Below are positions 14,426 through 23,410 of a DNA stretch of 41,205 nt, piece by piece (the first letter of the stretch is position 1; every line of letters begins with the position of its first letter). The notes below the pieces were generated by a model, which worked only from the letters and a program-made list of their open reading frames with translations, did no database searches and was not told the DNA's origin. Origin of the DNA: Lachnospiraceae bacterium. GTDB taxonomy: Bacteria; Bacillota; Clostridia; Lachnospirales; Lachnospiraceae. A program made the translations under genes and the position numbers. The DNA is taken from positions 1 through 41,205 of the forward strand of contig JAILAN010000113.1 in assembly GCA_024681595.1 (NCBI GenBank), given 5' to 3'.

Positions 14426-16389
14426 CAGATCTTCTCCACGAGCACACCGTCACGGTATGCCTCCAGCAGCCTCTCAAGCTGCTTGATGCTGTCCTTGATC
14501 TCTTCTCCGACATCGGTCTGTGACACCCTGATCCTTGAGGGTGCTACTTCGATCTGCGTTGTGTCGGATATAATGTCTGTCTCGTTCTTTATAGCCTTTT
14601 CAGTTGACTCAAAAGGCTCGTGCGCGACCAGTCTCATACCGTGTGAACTGGCTACAAGCGTATATCCTGCGATACCTGTCTTGCCCTGGTATGCTTTTGA
14701 AAAACCGCCATCGATGATGAGCAGTTTGCCGTCACATTTTACGGGGCTGTCGCCCTTTTTAAGTTCAACGGGAACATGGCCGTTTATTATATGTGAATTG
14801 CGGGTATCCAGTCCGAATTCCGTAAGTATCCTGTTTAATATATCCTCATTGTCAAGAAGCGAATAATATGCGTTCTTGGTTTCTACGTGTGCTTCGGGAT
14901 CGTCGATGAAATATCTCTCAAAGGTCGTCATCTTGTCTTTGCCGAAGACCGGAGAATTGGGGCCAGCCCACAGGTACCACAGATAATCCTGGGCTTTTCG
15001 CATACCCTTGGTATCGTTCTTTTCGTAATACCCTTTACGGGCATAGTTATCAAGAACATCATAAAGGGCTTTACCGGAATATGTATTACCTTCAACCCTC
15101 ACGGATTTGAAATTGCCGTCCTTATCAAGCGGAACGCATCCATGATAAAGAAGATTTGAGTTGTGGATCTTATATAATCCACCGTTGGTATAAAGGAAAC
15201 GGACATGTCTCTGGAGCTTTTCGCACTTTAAGAATGCCTTGCGGATCCTCATCATTACATTAAGCTCATCATCAGAGAGCCAGTACGGATCTTCCCTGTC
15301 GATGGTCGGGAAATCCGTATCCTTCATCGCATATTCCTTACCATCGATCATAACGGTCTTTTTATCATAGTCTATCTTGTCAAGGAGCAGCCTGTTATCC
15401 ATGTTAAACTCTGGATGCATCTTTATGACCTGACCTTCGAGCTTGAACTGCAGGATCGCTATGGCCTTGTGAATCTTCATATCAAGGCTTAAGTCCTTGG
15501 TATCATAGTCGGTATTGTACTTTATCGCAAAAGCACTGCAGTCTGTATCTGCGTATGTTTCCATCGCAAATGTAGCGAGCGGCAGCATATTTATCCCGTA
15601 ACCGTCCTCAAGCGTAGAGAGATTTCCGTATCTGGTCGCTATCCTGATAACGGTAGCGATACATGCCAGATGTCCGCATGCCGCGCCCATCCATACTATA
15701 TCGTGATTGCCCCACTGTATGTCAACGGAGTGGTAATTACGGAGTGCCTCCATTATGACATGAGGTCCGGGGCCTCTGTCGTAAATATCTCCCACAATGT
15801 GTAGATGATCCACTACAAGTCTCTGTATGAGATTACAAATGGCTATGATAAAATCCCTTGCCGAGCCTATGCGTATGATCGTATGGATTATCTCGTTATA
15901 ATACATCTCCTTATCGGAGATATCGCTTCGCTCGGTGATCAGTTCCTCTATGACATATGCAAACTCTCTGGGGAGAGCTTTCCTTACTTTGGAACGGGTA
16001 TACTTCGAAGCCACGTGCTTGGTGATCTGAACCAGTCTGTGCAGAGTGATCTTGTACCAGTCCTCAAGATTCTCTTCGGAATTCTCTATGATATCCAGCT
16101 TCTCTTCCGGGTAATAGATCAAGGTCGCCAGACTCTTGCGATCCTTGTCCGATATCGAATTGCCCAGTTCTTCATCCACAGCACGGCGCACAGAACCGGA
16201 GCCGTTCTTTAACACATGTATGAACTGCTCGTACTCTCCGTGTATGTCTGTCAGAAAATGCTCCGTACCCTTGGGAAGGTTAAGAATGGCCTGCAGATTG
16301 ATTATCTCTGTGCAGGCCGAAGCAACAGTTGGGTACTGTTTTGATAAACTCTTAAGATATTTTAATTCTGTATCTGAAAATTCTTGCAT
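14425..16389 (-). CDS. fbp: Fructose-1,6-bisphosphatase, class III
   Basis: 654-residue metallophosphatase-type FBPase, the Firmicutes class (B. subtilis Fbp, about 670 residues), unrelated in fold to class I and II enzymes. Metal-binding motifs are FLTDIHGEYEQF near residue 45, VGDIYDRGPGPHVIM near 200, WGNHDIVWMGAACGH near 227, and a late NGHVPVELKKGDSPV with the ligand histidine. It catalyses F1,6BP to F6P in gluconeogenesis. It starts 3 nt after dapB and overlaps hisA, so it belongs to the dap operon. Class III enzymes are activated by PEP in Bacillus; no regulatory site can be judged here. Confidence 0.95.
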   Translation of the reverse strand: MQEFSDTELKYLKSLSKQYPTVASACTEIINLQAILNLPKGTEHFLTDIHGEYEQFIHVLKNGSGSVRRAVDEELGNSISDKDRKSLATLIYYPEEKLDIIENSEENLEDWYKITLHRLVQITKHVASKYTRSKVRKALPREFAYVIEELITERSDISDKEMYYNEIIHTIIRIGSARDFIIAICNLIQRLVVDHLHIVGDIYDRGPGPHVIMEALRNYHSVDIQWGNHDIVWMGAACGHLACIATVIRIATRYGNLSTLEDGYGINMLPLATFAMETYADTDCSAFAIKYNTDYDTKDLSLDMKIHKAIAILQFKLEGQVIKMHPEFNMDNRLLLDKIDYDKKTVMIDGKEYAMKDTDFPTIDREDPYWLSDDELNVMMRIRKAFLKCEKLQRHVRFLYTNGGLYKIHNSNLLYHGCVPLDKDGNFKSVRVEGNTYSGKALYDVLDNYARKGYYEKNDTKGMRKAQDYLWYLWAGPNSPVFGKDKMTTFERYFIDDPEAHVETKNAYYSLLDNEDILNRILTEFGLDTRNSHIINGHVPVELKKGDSPVKCDGKLLIIDGGFSKAYQGKTGIAGYTLVASSHGMRLVAHEPFESTEKAIKNETDIISDTTQIEVAPSRIRVSQTDVGEEIKDSIKQLERLLEAYRDGVLVEKI

Positions 16390-16392
16390 GGC

Positions 16393-17148
16393 CTATCCTA
16401 TCACATCTGCCATGGTATAAAGACCGGCAGCTCTGCCCTTTAAGAACTTAGCAGCAGCCACGGCACCCTTGGCAAAAACCGCTCTTGAATATGCAGTATG
16501 TGAAAACGTTATGACTTCATCGGTTCCGGCAAAAATGACATCGTGGTCGCCTACTATGGTTCCACCGCGGATCGCACTTATGCCTATCTCATTTTTGGGG
16601 CGCTTTTCTCTCCTCTGAGATCTGTCGTAAACATAATCATACTTTTCATCAAGTGAATCATTTATCGCATCGGCCAAAGCCAAAGCCGTTCCCGAAGGTG
16701 CATCAAGCTTCTGGTTGTGATGCTTTTCAACGATCTCGATATCATAACCCTCATCGGCAAGCTTTGCGGCTTCCTGACGAAGGACTTTAATTAGCATATT
16801 GATGCCGAGTGACATATTGGCACTCTTTAAAACTGCAACCTTTTCTGATGCGGCCTTCACGGCGTCAAGCTGCTCGGGTGAAAGACCCGTGCTGCAAAGT
16901 ACAACCGGCATTTTTCTGTCTGTGCAGAATTTAAGCAGTCCATCAACGGCAGCTGCATTTGAAAAGTCGATCACAACATCTGCCGGGGTCTTACATTCTT
17001 CGATACTTTTATACACAGGAAAAGGATTCTTGCCGTCATCATAAACATCGACACCGGCAACGATATTAATATTTTCATCCTGCTCAACAACAGAGGCTAT
17101 CATACGGCCCATGCGGCCGTTACAGCCATGCATTATCACATTGGTCAT
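16393..17148 (-). CDS. dapB: 4-hydroxy-tetrahydrodipicolinate reductase
   Basis: 251 residues. The N-terminal NAD(P) motif is HGCNGRMGRMIASVV. The catalytic and substrate signature is EKHHNQKLDAPSGTA near residue 140, and the C-terminal dimer strand contains RAVFAKGAVAAAKFL. It reduces HTPA to tetrahydrodipicolinate in the lysine and meso-diaminopimelate pathway. It lies one base after dapA and 3 nt before fbp. Confidence 0.96.
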   Translation of the reverse strand: MTNVIMHGCNGRMGRMIASVVEQDENINIVAGVDVYDDGKNPFPVYKSIEECKTPADVVIDFSNAAAVDGLLKFCTDRKMPVVLCSTGLSPEQLDAVKAASEKVAVLKSANMSLGINMLIKVLRQEAAKLADEGYDIEIVEKHHNQKLDAPSGTALALADAINDSLDEKYDYVYDRSQRREKRPKNEIGISAIRGGTIVGDHDVIFAGTDEVITFSHTAYSRAVFAKGAVAAAKFLKGRAAGLYTMADVIG

Positions 17149-17149
17149 C

Positions 17150-18034
17150 TTATAATACCCCGAATTTCTTCATTTCTTCTTCGAGCACTTTGGCGTGCTC
17201 GGGTTCCATCTCAGTAAGAGGTCTTCTTAATACACCTGTGTCTCTTCCCTGAAGTTCGATACCCTTCTTGACGGGTATGGGATTGACTTCGCTGAAAAGA
17301 GCGTTGATAAGAGGAAGTGCCTTGAGCTGAAGTGCACAGGCTTCCTTTGTCTTTCCTTCAAAGTAAAGTGAGCAGATGTCATGTGTCTGCTCGGGAGCAA
17401 CGATAGAAAGAACGGAAATGACTCCGCATCCGCCAAGTGAAAGAAGCGGAACAATCTGATCATCATTGCCTGAGTAGAGGTCTATCTTACCATCCGTAAG
17501 CTGCATGATCTTGGCAACCTGAGAGATGTTGCCTGAGGCTTCCTTGACACCTACGATATTGCTGACGTTCTTAAAGAGCGTCGCAATCGTTTCGGGATTG
17601 ATGTTGACTCCTGTCCTTCCGGCTATATTATAGAGGATCATCGGGAGTTTAACTGAATCGGCTACCATAGTAAAGTGCTCAATAAGACCCTTCTGTGTAG
17701 CCTTGTTATAATAAGGGGATACTACAAGGATTCCGTCCGCGCCGGCCTTTTCGGCTTCCTGGGAAAGGTATATCGCAGTCTCAGTGCAGTTTGAACCTGT
17801 TCCTGCAACAACCGGTATACGCTTTTTGACCACATCGCAGCAATGCTTGATCACGGCTATGTGCTCTTCATGGGACATGGTCGAAGCCTCGCCCGTAGTT
17901 CCGCATACAATGATAGCATCCGTCTTGTGAGCTATCTGATATTCGATCTGTTCGGTGAACCGATCGTAATCTATGGATCCGTCTGCTTTAAATGGTGTTG
18001 TTATCGCAACGCCTGCGCCTTTGAAAATAGCCAT
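17150..18034 (-). CDS. dapA: 4-hydroxy-tetrahydrodipicolinate synthase
   Basis: 294-residue class I aldolase barrel, first committed step of lysine/DAP synthesis. Seen are the pyruvate-site motif VCGTTGEASTMS, the catalytic tyrosine in ILYNIAGRTGVN, and the Schiff-base lysine in IVGVKEASGNISQV. The length is standard. It is the first gene of the dapA-dapB-fbp-hisA-flavoprotein run. The promoter at 18092-18121 gives a leader of about 50 nt, too short for a lysine riboswitch. The Shine-Dalgarno GGGAGG lies just upstream of the ATG. Confidence 0.96.
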   Translation of the reverse strand: MAIFKGAGVAITTPFKADGSIDYDRFTEQIEYQIAHKTDAIIVCGTTGEASTMSHEEHIAVIKHCCDVVKKRIPVVAGTGSNCTETAIYLSQEAEKAGADGILVVSPYYNKATQKGLIEHFTMVADSVKLPMILYNIAGRTGVNINPETIATLFKNVSNIVGVKEASGNISQVAKIMQLTDGKIDLYSGNDDQIVPLLSLGGCGVISVLSIVAPEQTHDICSLYFEGKTKEACALQLKALPLINALFSEVNPIPVKKGIELQGRDTGVLRRPLTEMEPEHAKVLEEEMKKFGVL

Positions 18035-18091
18035 TTTAGTATCCTCCCGTGTTATAAAATAGACATCAATAATTTATACTCATTAACGTAT

Positions 18092-18121
18092 ATCATAGCC
18101 GTTGCATAAATCGTATAACAA
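18092..18121 (-). promoter_or_regulatory. Probable dapA operon promoter
   Basis: On the minus strand, TTGTTA (18116-18121) and TATGAT (18092-18097) are 18 bp apart, just downstream of the inverted repeat that follows valS. Confidence 0.45.
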
Positions 18122-18168
18122 ATGAACGCATACATTTTGTATTTAAATTGGCGGTCAATTGCGTTCAT
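18122..18168 (-). terminator. Inverted repeat after valS
   Basis: ATGAACGCA (18122-18130) and TGCGTTCAT (18160-18168) are exact reverse complements around a 29-nt AT-rich loop. It begins 7 nt past the valS stop. Only TTGTT follows on the minus strand, so termination would be weak. It could equally be a regulator site next to the dapA promoter. Confidence 0.4.
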
Positions 18169-18175
18169 GAGTATA

Positions 18176-20863
18176 TCACAGATCACTTAATTGTTCCAGT
18201 CTTTTAACGACCTGATCGAGCATAGTCGTATACTTGACAAGCTTTTCTTTTTCTTCGTTTATCTTGCTCTCCGGAGCCTTTGAGATAAAGCGTTCATTGC
18301 CGAGCATTCCGTTTACTCTGGCAACCTCTCCTTCGAGTCGCTTCTGCTCTTTTTGAAGTCTCTCAATCTCTTTTGTTATATCAACCAGCTCCGCAAAGGG
18401 GATATAAAGGTCTGCGTTCGGGATAACGACAGATACCGCATCCTGTGCTATTCCTGTCTTATCCTGCTGGATCGTAACCTCTGATGCATATGCAAGAGGC
18501 TGGAAGAACAGCTTGCCTTCGGTAAATGTTGATATTACATCCGTATCGGTTGAAACAACAAATACATGAGCCTTCTTTGAAGGCGCAACGTTCATCTCAG
18601 TACGTACGTTTCTTATTCCGCGTACGGCATCCTTTATGATCTCGATCTGCTTTTCTTCCTTTTCGAATACTCTCTCCTTGCAAAATACCGGCCATGATGA
18701 GATCATAATAGATTCTTCCTTATCCTGCAGAGTGCAGAATATCTCTTCGGTAACGAACGGCATATACGGGTGAAGGAGCTTTAAAGCATCGATAAGGACT
18801 GTCTTGGCCGTCCACAGTGCTGCCTTCTTGGACTCAGCATCATCTGAGTTATAAAGCCTGGGCTTAACCATCTCTATGTACCAGTCACAGAATTCATCCC
18901 AGATGAAATCATAAACCTTCTGTACCGCGATACCCAGTTCGAAGGAATCCATGTTGTCGGTAACATCCTTAACAACAGTATTGAGCTTTGAGATGATCCA
19001 CTTGTCAACGGGTTCGAGTTTGACGCTGTTTATCGTGGCAGCATCAACTTCTTTTGAAAGGGCCGCATCACTGTCAAGGTTCATCATAAGGAATCTTGAA
19101 GCATTCCAAACCTTGTTTGCAAAGTTTCTTGACGCCTCAACTCTTGACATGTAAAATCTCATGTCATTGCCGGGTGCATTGCCGGTAATTAGCGTCAGTC
19201 TTAATGCATCGGCTCCGTATTTATCTATTATCTCCAGCGGATCGATACCGTTCCCCAGAGACTTTGACATCTTTCTGCCCTGATCGTCACGTACAAGGCC
19301 ATGGAAAAGAACCGTCTTGAACGGTTTTTCACCCATCTGCTCATAGCCTGAGAAAATCATTCTTATTACCCAGAAGAAGATAATGTCATAACCGGTTACG
19401 AGCACATCCGTAGGATAGAAGTAGTCAAGATCTTCTGTCTTTTCGGGCCAGCCGAGCGTGCTGAACGGCCAGAGTGCTGAACTGAACCATGTATCGAGTG
19501 TATCGGGATCCTGTGTGAAGGAATCCGCTCCACACTTGGGACACTTGCAAGGCGCTTCCTTAGAAACGACCGTCTCACCGCACTTATCACAGTAATACGC
19601 AGGGATCCTGTGCCCCCACCACAGCTGTCTTGAGATACACCAGTCGCGGATGTTGGCAGTCCAGTTAAAGTAGGTCTTTTCCATACGCTTGGGAATAAGC
19701 TGTATGTCTCCCTCCTTAACGGCCTTCACGGCAGGCTTAATGAGCTCGTCCATCTTAACGAACCACTGTTGCTTTATCATGGGTTCGATCGTGGTTCCAC
19801 ACCTGTCGTGTGTACCAACATTATGTACATGGTCTTCTATCTTAACCAGAAGTCCCATCTCATCGAGTTCCTTAACGATGGCCGCCCTGGCTTCGTATCT
19901 GTCCATTCCCTTGAACTTGCCGCCATTTTCATTGATGGTTGCATCGTCATTAAGAACATTGATCTCGGGAAGGTTGTGTCTCTTTCCCACCTCAAAATCG
20001 TTAGGGTCATGAGCAGGTGTAATCTTAACAACACCGGTACCGAATTCCATATCTACATATGAATCGGCTACGATAGGAAGCTTTCTGTTCATCAGAGGAA
20101 GCATGAGTTCCTTGCCGATAAGGTCCTTGTATCTGTCATCTTCGGGGTTTACCGCTACGGCGGTATCGCCGAGCATCGTCTCGGGTCTGGTTGTTGCAAA
20201 CTCAATGAACCTCGTTGTGCTGACACTTCCGTCTTCTTCTATGAAAGGATATTTGATGTGCCAGAAATGACCGTTCTGTTCTTCGTATTCAACCTCGGCA
20301 TCTGATATAGATGTATTACATACCGGACACCAGTTGATGATGCGTGAGCCTTTATATATCCAGCCCTTTTCATGCATCTTGCAGAAAACTTCGGTAACAG
20401 CCTTGTTGCAGCCCTCATCCATAGTGAAGCGTTCTCTGTCCCAGTCACATGAAGAACCCATCTTCTTTAACTGGTTGATGATGCGTCCGCCGTATTCCTT
20501 TTTCCAGTCCCATGCTCTTTCAAGGAATTTCTCTCGTCCCAGATCGTTCTTGTCAATTCCTTCTTTCTTCAAGGTCTCGATGATCCTGACCTCGGTGGCG
20601 ATGGACGCATGATCCGTGCCGGGCTGCCACAGGGCATTATATCCCTGCATGCGCTTATACCTTATCAGAATATCCTGCATGGTGTTATCCAGTGCATGAC
20701 CCATATGAAGCTGTCCTGTGATATTCGGGGGCGGGATCACGATGGTAAAGGGGGTTTTGCTCCTGTCAACCTCCGCATGAAAATATTTCTTATCGATCCA
20801 TTTCTGATACAAACGGTCCTCTATATCCTTGGGATCGTACGTTTTTCCAAGTTCCTTAGCCAT
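18176..20863 (-). CDS. valS: Valyl-tRNA synthetase
   Basis: 895-residue class Ia synthetase. The HIGH motif is [14 protein letters not shown] near residue 48, the KMSKS motif is [14 protein letters not shown] near 530, with the editing (CP1) domain between them. A zinc-ribbon-like [21 protein letters not shown] insertion lies near 415-440 (given in pieces: CDKCG, CKCPKCG). The C-terminal coiled-coil arm ([16 protein letters not shown]) is typical of ValRS. ATG 20863 follows GGGAG by 8 nt; an upstream in-frame TTG overlaps that ribosome site. The leader has no T-box motif, unlike many clostridial valS genes. Confidence 0.97.
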   Translation of the reverse strand: MAKELGKTYDPKDIEDRLYQKWIDKKYFHAEVDRSKTPFTIVIPPPNITGQLHMGHALDNTMQDILIRYKRMQGYNALWQPGTDHASIATEVRIIETLKKEGIDKNDLGREKFLERAWDWKKEYGGRIINQLKKMGSSCDWDRERFTMDEGCNKAVTEVFCKMHEKGWIYKGSRIINWCPVCNTSISDAEVEYEEQNGHFWHIKYPFIEEDGSVSTTRFIEFATTRPETMLGDTAVAVNPEDDRYKDLIGKELMLPLMNRKLPIVADSYVDMEFGTGVVKITPAHDPNDFEVGKRHNLPEINVLNDDATINENGGKFKGMDRYEARAAIVKELDEMGLLVKIEDHVHNVGTHDRCGTTIEPMIKQQWFVKMDELIKPAVKAVKEGDIQLIPKRMEKTYFNWTANIRDWCISRQLWWGHRIPAYYCDKCGETVVSKEAPCKCPKCGADSFTQDPDTLDTWFSSALWPFSTLGWPEKTEDLDYFYPTDVLVTGYDIIFFWVIRMIFSGYEQMGEKPFKTVLFHGLVRDDQGRKMSKSLGNGIDPLEIIDKYGADALRLTLITGNAPGNDMRFYMSRVEASRNFANKVWNASRFLMMNLDSDAALSKEVDAATINSVKLEPVDKWIISKLNTVVKDVTDNMDSFELGIAVQKVYDFIWDEFCDWYIEMVKPRLYNSDDAESKKAALWTAKTVLIDALKLLHPYMPFVTEEIFCTLQDKEESIMISSWPVFCKERVFEKEEKQIEIIKDAVRGIRNVRTEMNVAPSKKAHVFVVSTDTDVISTFTEGKLFFQPLAYASEVTIQQDKTGIAQDAVSVVIPNADLYIPFAELVDITKEIERLQKEQKRLEGEVARVNGMLGNERFISKAPESKINEEKEKLVKYTTMLDQVVKRLEQLSDL

Positions 20864-20883
20864 ATATCTTTCTCCCTTCAATA

Positions 20884-20904
20884 TTCCGGACAGTTTATCC
20901 GGAA
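20884..20904 (-). other. Small hairpin in the valS leader
   Basis: TTCCGGA (20884-20890) and TCCGGAA (20898-20904) pair over 7 bp with a 7-nt loop, ending 9 nt before the valS Shine-Dalgarno. No U-run follows, so it is not a terminator. It might modulate valS translation. Confidence 0.35.
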
Positions 20905-20942
20905 CATGTTCATCATTTGCCTTTGTCCGTCATATGGACATG

Positions 20943-20969
20943 AAAAAGGCAGTTCCCATAAGAACTGCC
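20943..20969 (-). terminator. Intrinsic terminator of the 89-aa gene
   Basis: GGCAGTTC (20948-20955) pairs with GAACTGCC (20962-20969), loop 6 nt, followed on the minus strand by TTTTTC. It begins 9 nt past the stop of the 89-aa gene. Confidence 0.88.
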
Positions 20970-20977
20970 CGCATCAA

Positions 20978-21247
20978 CTATTCAAAAATCTGATCCTCAG
21001 GCGGCACCATAATCCTCGCAGCATTCTGTCTGCTCTGTGCCATCTGACTCTCAAGTATATCAACAAAGTTAGCCGTCTCACCTCTCTTAAGAGGATTCAC
21101 GTTAAGACTCTCATCGGTCAATGCGTTGTAGTCCGTAGATGGTTTAGTTACGTCGATGTCCACGGGCTTGACTCGATTGAGACTGGCTTCGCTCAGATAA
21201 TTGGTATTGTAAATATACGGATTGCTTCCTATAGCACCGATACCCAT
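20978..21247 (-). CDS. 89-residue protein of unknown function
   Basis: I do not recognise this family. The product is soluble in appearance, with no membrane span or signal. The N-terminus is Gly/Asn/Tyr-rich (MGIGAIGSNPYIYNTNYL), the middle has acidic and polar residues with several prolines, and the C-terminal half has a likely amphipathic helix (NFVDILESQMAQSRQNAARI) ending in acidic PPEDQIFE. It is a well-formed gene: consensus promoter at 21278-21307, AAAGGAG ribosome site 7 nt before ATG, and a strong terminator at 20943-20969. That organisation suggests an abundant small protein expressed alone. The polar N-terminus plus helix resembles export or assembly substrates of appendage systems only vaguely, so I leave function open. 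Confidence 0.75.
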   Translation of the reverse strand: MGIGAIGSNPYIYNTNYLSEASLNRVKPVDIDVTKPSTDYNALTDESLNVNPLKRGETANFVDILESQMAQSRQNAARIMVPPEDQIFE

Positions 21248-21277
21248 ACCGGACTCCTTTCAAGCTTACATATGGGA

Positions 21278-21307
21278 ATTATACACCCATCGCCGAAAAG
21301 ATGTCAA
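21278..21307 (-). promoter_or_regulatory. Near-consensus sigmaA promoter of the 89-aa gene
   Basis: On the minus strand, TTGACA (21302-21307) and TATAAT (21278-21283) are both perfect consensus hexamers, 18 bp apart. This is the best promoter in the window. It lies about 30 bp from the ATG. Confidence 0.75.
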
Positions 21308-21340
21308 ATATCGTCGGTATAGGATCGTAGCACAATAGTT

Positions 21341-22132
21341 TCAGCTCTTTAAGTCACGGCGATTGTATCCAATAAAGGCTGCAGCTATGCATGCGACCGT
21401 AACGATCGCAGATACAACGATCCCGCTGATGCACGGATCCTCACCCGAAAATATCTCCGAAGCATTGCAATATGAATACGGTCCGAAGAACAGATAATCC
21501 TTAAGATCAGGTACCACTCTTCCAATGAGGTCATATACATAGAATATCATCGCAAGTCCCAGTCCGGCTCCGGTCTTTATCCTGTCACTCAGGGCAGAAA
21601 TCAGGAAGCATATTGCAGAGATCTCCAGGTTCATCAGGAACTGCTTAATCATAAAATCAGCAAATTCCGCATAAGATATCTCTTCATTGAGAATCATGAA
21701 TCCTGTCACGTACAGCACAGCACATACTGCTGTAAAAACAACGAGCATTGTAAGGACGCACAGGCCCTTAGCAGCAGCGACCCTGATCCTTGATATCGGA
21801 AGTGAGAGCAGGAATTCTCCTGAATGCCTCTCTTCTTCCTTGGATATGATCCCTATCGTGCATAGAGCTGCAAACATTCCGCTTCCAAGTCCGTGTACCA
21901 CGCCGACTTCGGTTGCGAAAAAGCCTTCAAGCGAAGCGATGCTCAGTGTGCTCATTCCGAATGCGTCCGAAAATGCTCCCATATTCGAGAACATATCAGC
22001 CATATCCTTCATGTCGGAGTTCATGCTCGTATACATAAGGATACAGGAAAGCCCCAGACCTCCCACGGTGAGACTCCATATTATCAGACTCTTGAGATTC
22101 AGTTTTAATTCCCTTAAATATACTGTCTTCAT
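21341..22132 (-). CDS. ABC-2 type transporter permease
   Basis: 263-residue integral membrane protein. One N-terminal span (about 16-34) is followed by a large outside loop with DMADMFSNMGAFSDAFG, then about five further spans (near 80-100, 120-150, 165-185, 195-215, 235-255). The loop between spans two and three carries EERHSGEFLLSLPISR, the coupling-helix type motif of ABC-2 exporters (BcrB/NatB class). The ATG overlaps the ATPase stop (ATGA at 22129-22132), so the two are made together. Substrate is unknown; candidates are antimicrobial peptides, Na+ or lipids. Confidence 0.82.
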   Translation of the reverse strand: MKTVYLRELKLNLKSLIIWSLTVGGLGLSCILMYTSMNSDMKDMADMFSNMGAFSDAFGMSTLSIASLEGFFATEVGVVHGLGSGMFAALCTIGIISKEEERHSGEFLLSLPISRIRVAAAKGLCVLTMLVVFTAVCAVLYVTGFMILNEEISYAEFADFMIKQFLMNLEISAICFLISALSDRIKTGAGLGLAMIFYVYDLIGRVVPDLKDYLFFGPYSYCNASEIFSGEDPCISGIVVSAIVTVACIAAAFIGYNRRDLKS

Positions 22133-22827
22133 GAGTTCTCCTCCTCGTCTTCATAAAACTTCAAAAAAGCATCCTCATCTATTCCCGGTGATTCCAGCAT
22201 GGTCAGTCTACCCTCACGCATGATGGCGGCATTTTTACAGTACCTGTTGACCTCCGACAGAACATGAGTAGACAACAGGCAGGTCGCACCTTCATTAACG
22301 TATTCATTGATCAATTCAAAGAAGTTCCTTTGCATGAGCGGATCCAGGCCACTCGTTGGCTCATCAAAGATGAATATCTTCGGTCTGTGCTGCATGGCGC
22401 AGACTATGCTGACCTTTTTGCGGTTACCCAAAGAGAGTTCCTTGATCCTCTTATGAGTATCCATCTTCAATCTCTCGCAGAGTTTTCCGGCTTCCTCGGT
22501 ACAGTCAAGACCTCTGACATCTGCCGCATATTTTATTACTTCGGATACCCTCATCGAATCATAAAACCACGCCTCTGAAGGCATGTACCCTACTTTTTTG
22601 AGGATAGTCTCATGGTCTTTGATACTGTCCATGCCTAGGATCTTTATGCTTCCTTCGTTGATCTTCAAAAAACCGAGCATCGAACGTATCGTTGTGGATT
22701 TGCCTGCACCGTTTGGTCCAAGAAATCCGAAGATATCACCCTCCTTAACTTTAAGCGATACGTCTATTACGCCTCTGGCTTTTCCGTAGCTCTTAGTCAG
22801 ATGTTCTATCTCGATAACATTAGTCAT
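22129..22827 (-). CDS. ABC transporter ATP-binding protein (ABC-2 exporter)
   Basis: 232-residue nucleotide-binding subunit. Walker A is GFLGPNGAGKSTTIRSM, the Q-loop region is VGYMPSEAWFYD, the signature is LSLGNRKKVSIVCAM, Walker B is IFIFDEPTSGLDPL, and the switch is LLSTHVLSEV. The signature is the LSxG form with N-R-K, common in BcrA-type proteins. ATG 22827 has AAAGGAG upstream; a longer frame to 22947 would run through the terminator at 22890-22917. It is followed by its permease. Confidence 0.92.
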   Translation of the reverse strand: MTNVIEIEHLTKSYGKARGVIDVSLKVKEGDIFGFLGPNGAGKSTTIRSMLGFLKINEGSIKILGMDSIKDHETILKKVGYMPSEAWFYDSMRVSEVIKYAADVRGLDCTEEAGKLCERLKMDTHKRIKELSLGNRKKVSIVCAMQHRPKIFIFDEPTSGLDPLMQRNFFELINEYVNEGATCLLSTHVLSEVNRYCKNAAIMREGRLTMLESPGIDEDAFLKFYEDEEENS

Positions 22828-22889
22828 AAGCCGTTTCTCCTTTGCAGATAATGTATGTTTGATCCTTATGATCCATAAATAACACAAAC

Positions 22890-22917
22890 AAAAAACGGGA
22901 ACAATACATGTTCCCGT
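22890..22917 (-). terminator. Intrinsic terminator of the lytTR-DUF3021 unit
   Basis: ACGGGAACA (22895-22903) pairs with TGTTCCCGT (22909-22917), loop 5 nt, followed on the minus strand by TTTTTGTTTG. It separates the regulator pair from the ABC exporter genes. Confidence 0.88.
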
Positions 22918-22939
22918 ATGATGCACTAATCTGCCTTTA

Positions 22940-23410
22940 TCATTCACTTTTTTGATGCTCGTGCTTAAAAAGCTCCAGTTCTTCGTTCAGCTTCTTATCA
23001 TCGATCCGTCGTTTGATCCGGTATATCAGGAAAACGCACAGATACACCAGCAGGATATACGCCGCCATGATAAGTGTCGGTATGAGTTTTCTCTCATACC
23101 AGTTGCATGCATAGGACAAAATACAATATAGCAAGTTGCAAACGATGATACCTGCTATCTCGCGTCCCCTTATCTCATCTGCCTCATCGAAATTAGCAAA
23201 TGCATAAACCTGTATATAGCATATGATATAGCAGGCCAGGATCATCTCGGTCATATGCAGGATACTGGCTTCATGCGATCCGCAGATCAGCCTGTATATG
23301 CAGTAAAAAAACAGGATTGCAAAAAAATACAGACAGGCCTTAAATTCTATCCCGATCTCACTTGTCAGATATCTTTCCCAAAGCGTCAGTTTATTATCAT
23401 CCTTCATCAT
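22940..23410 (-). CDS. DUF3021 membrane protein
   Basis: 156 residues with four predicted membrane spans (about 26-42, 52-73, 86-103, 109-128) and charged ends. The pattern, including the conserved YAFANFDEADEIRG loop, matches DUF3021, a family almost always encoded beside a LytTR regulator, as here (overlap at 23407-23410). Related membrane proteins hold their LytTR partner inactive, so this may be the sensor or inhibitor of the regulator upstream. That role is inferred from context. Confidence 0.75.
   Translation of the reverse strand: MMKDDNKLTLWERYLTSEIGIEFKACLYFFAILFFYCIYRLICGSHEASILHMTEMILACYIICYIQVYAFANFDEADEIRGREIAGIIVCNLLYCILSYACNWYERKLIPTLIMAAYILLVYLCVFLIYRIKRRIDDKKLNEELELFKHEHQKSE

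Noticed and set aside
18035-18175. Lysine riboswitch upstream of dapA
   Set aside because: The leader is about 50 nt, far below the size of the lysine aptamer.
20864-20977. T-box leader of valS
   Set aside because: No T-box motif and only about 80 nt before the previous terminator; just a 7-bp hairpin is present.
20609-21322. A 237-codon plus-strand frame
   Set aside because: It runs antisense across the valS start, terminator, 89-aa gene and its promoter; no ribosome site or recognisable domain.
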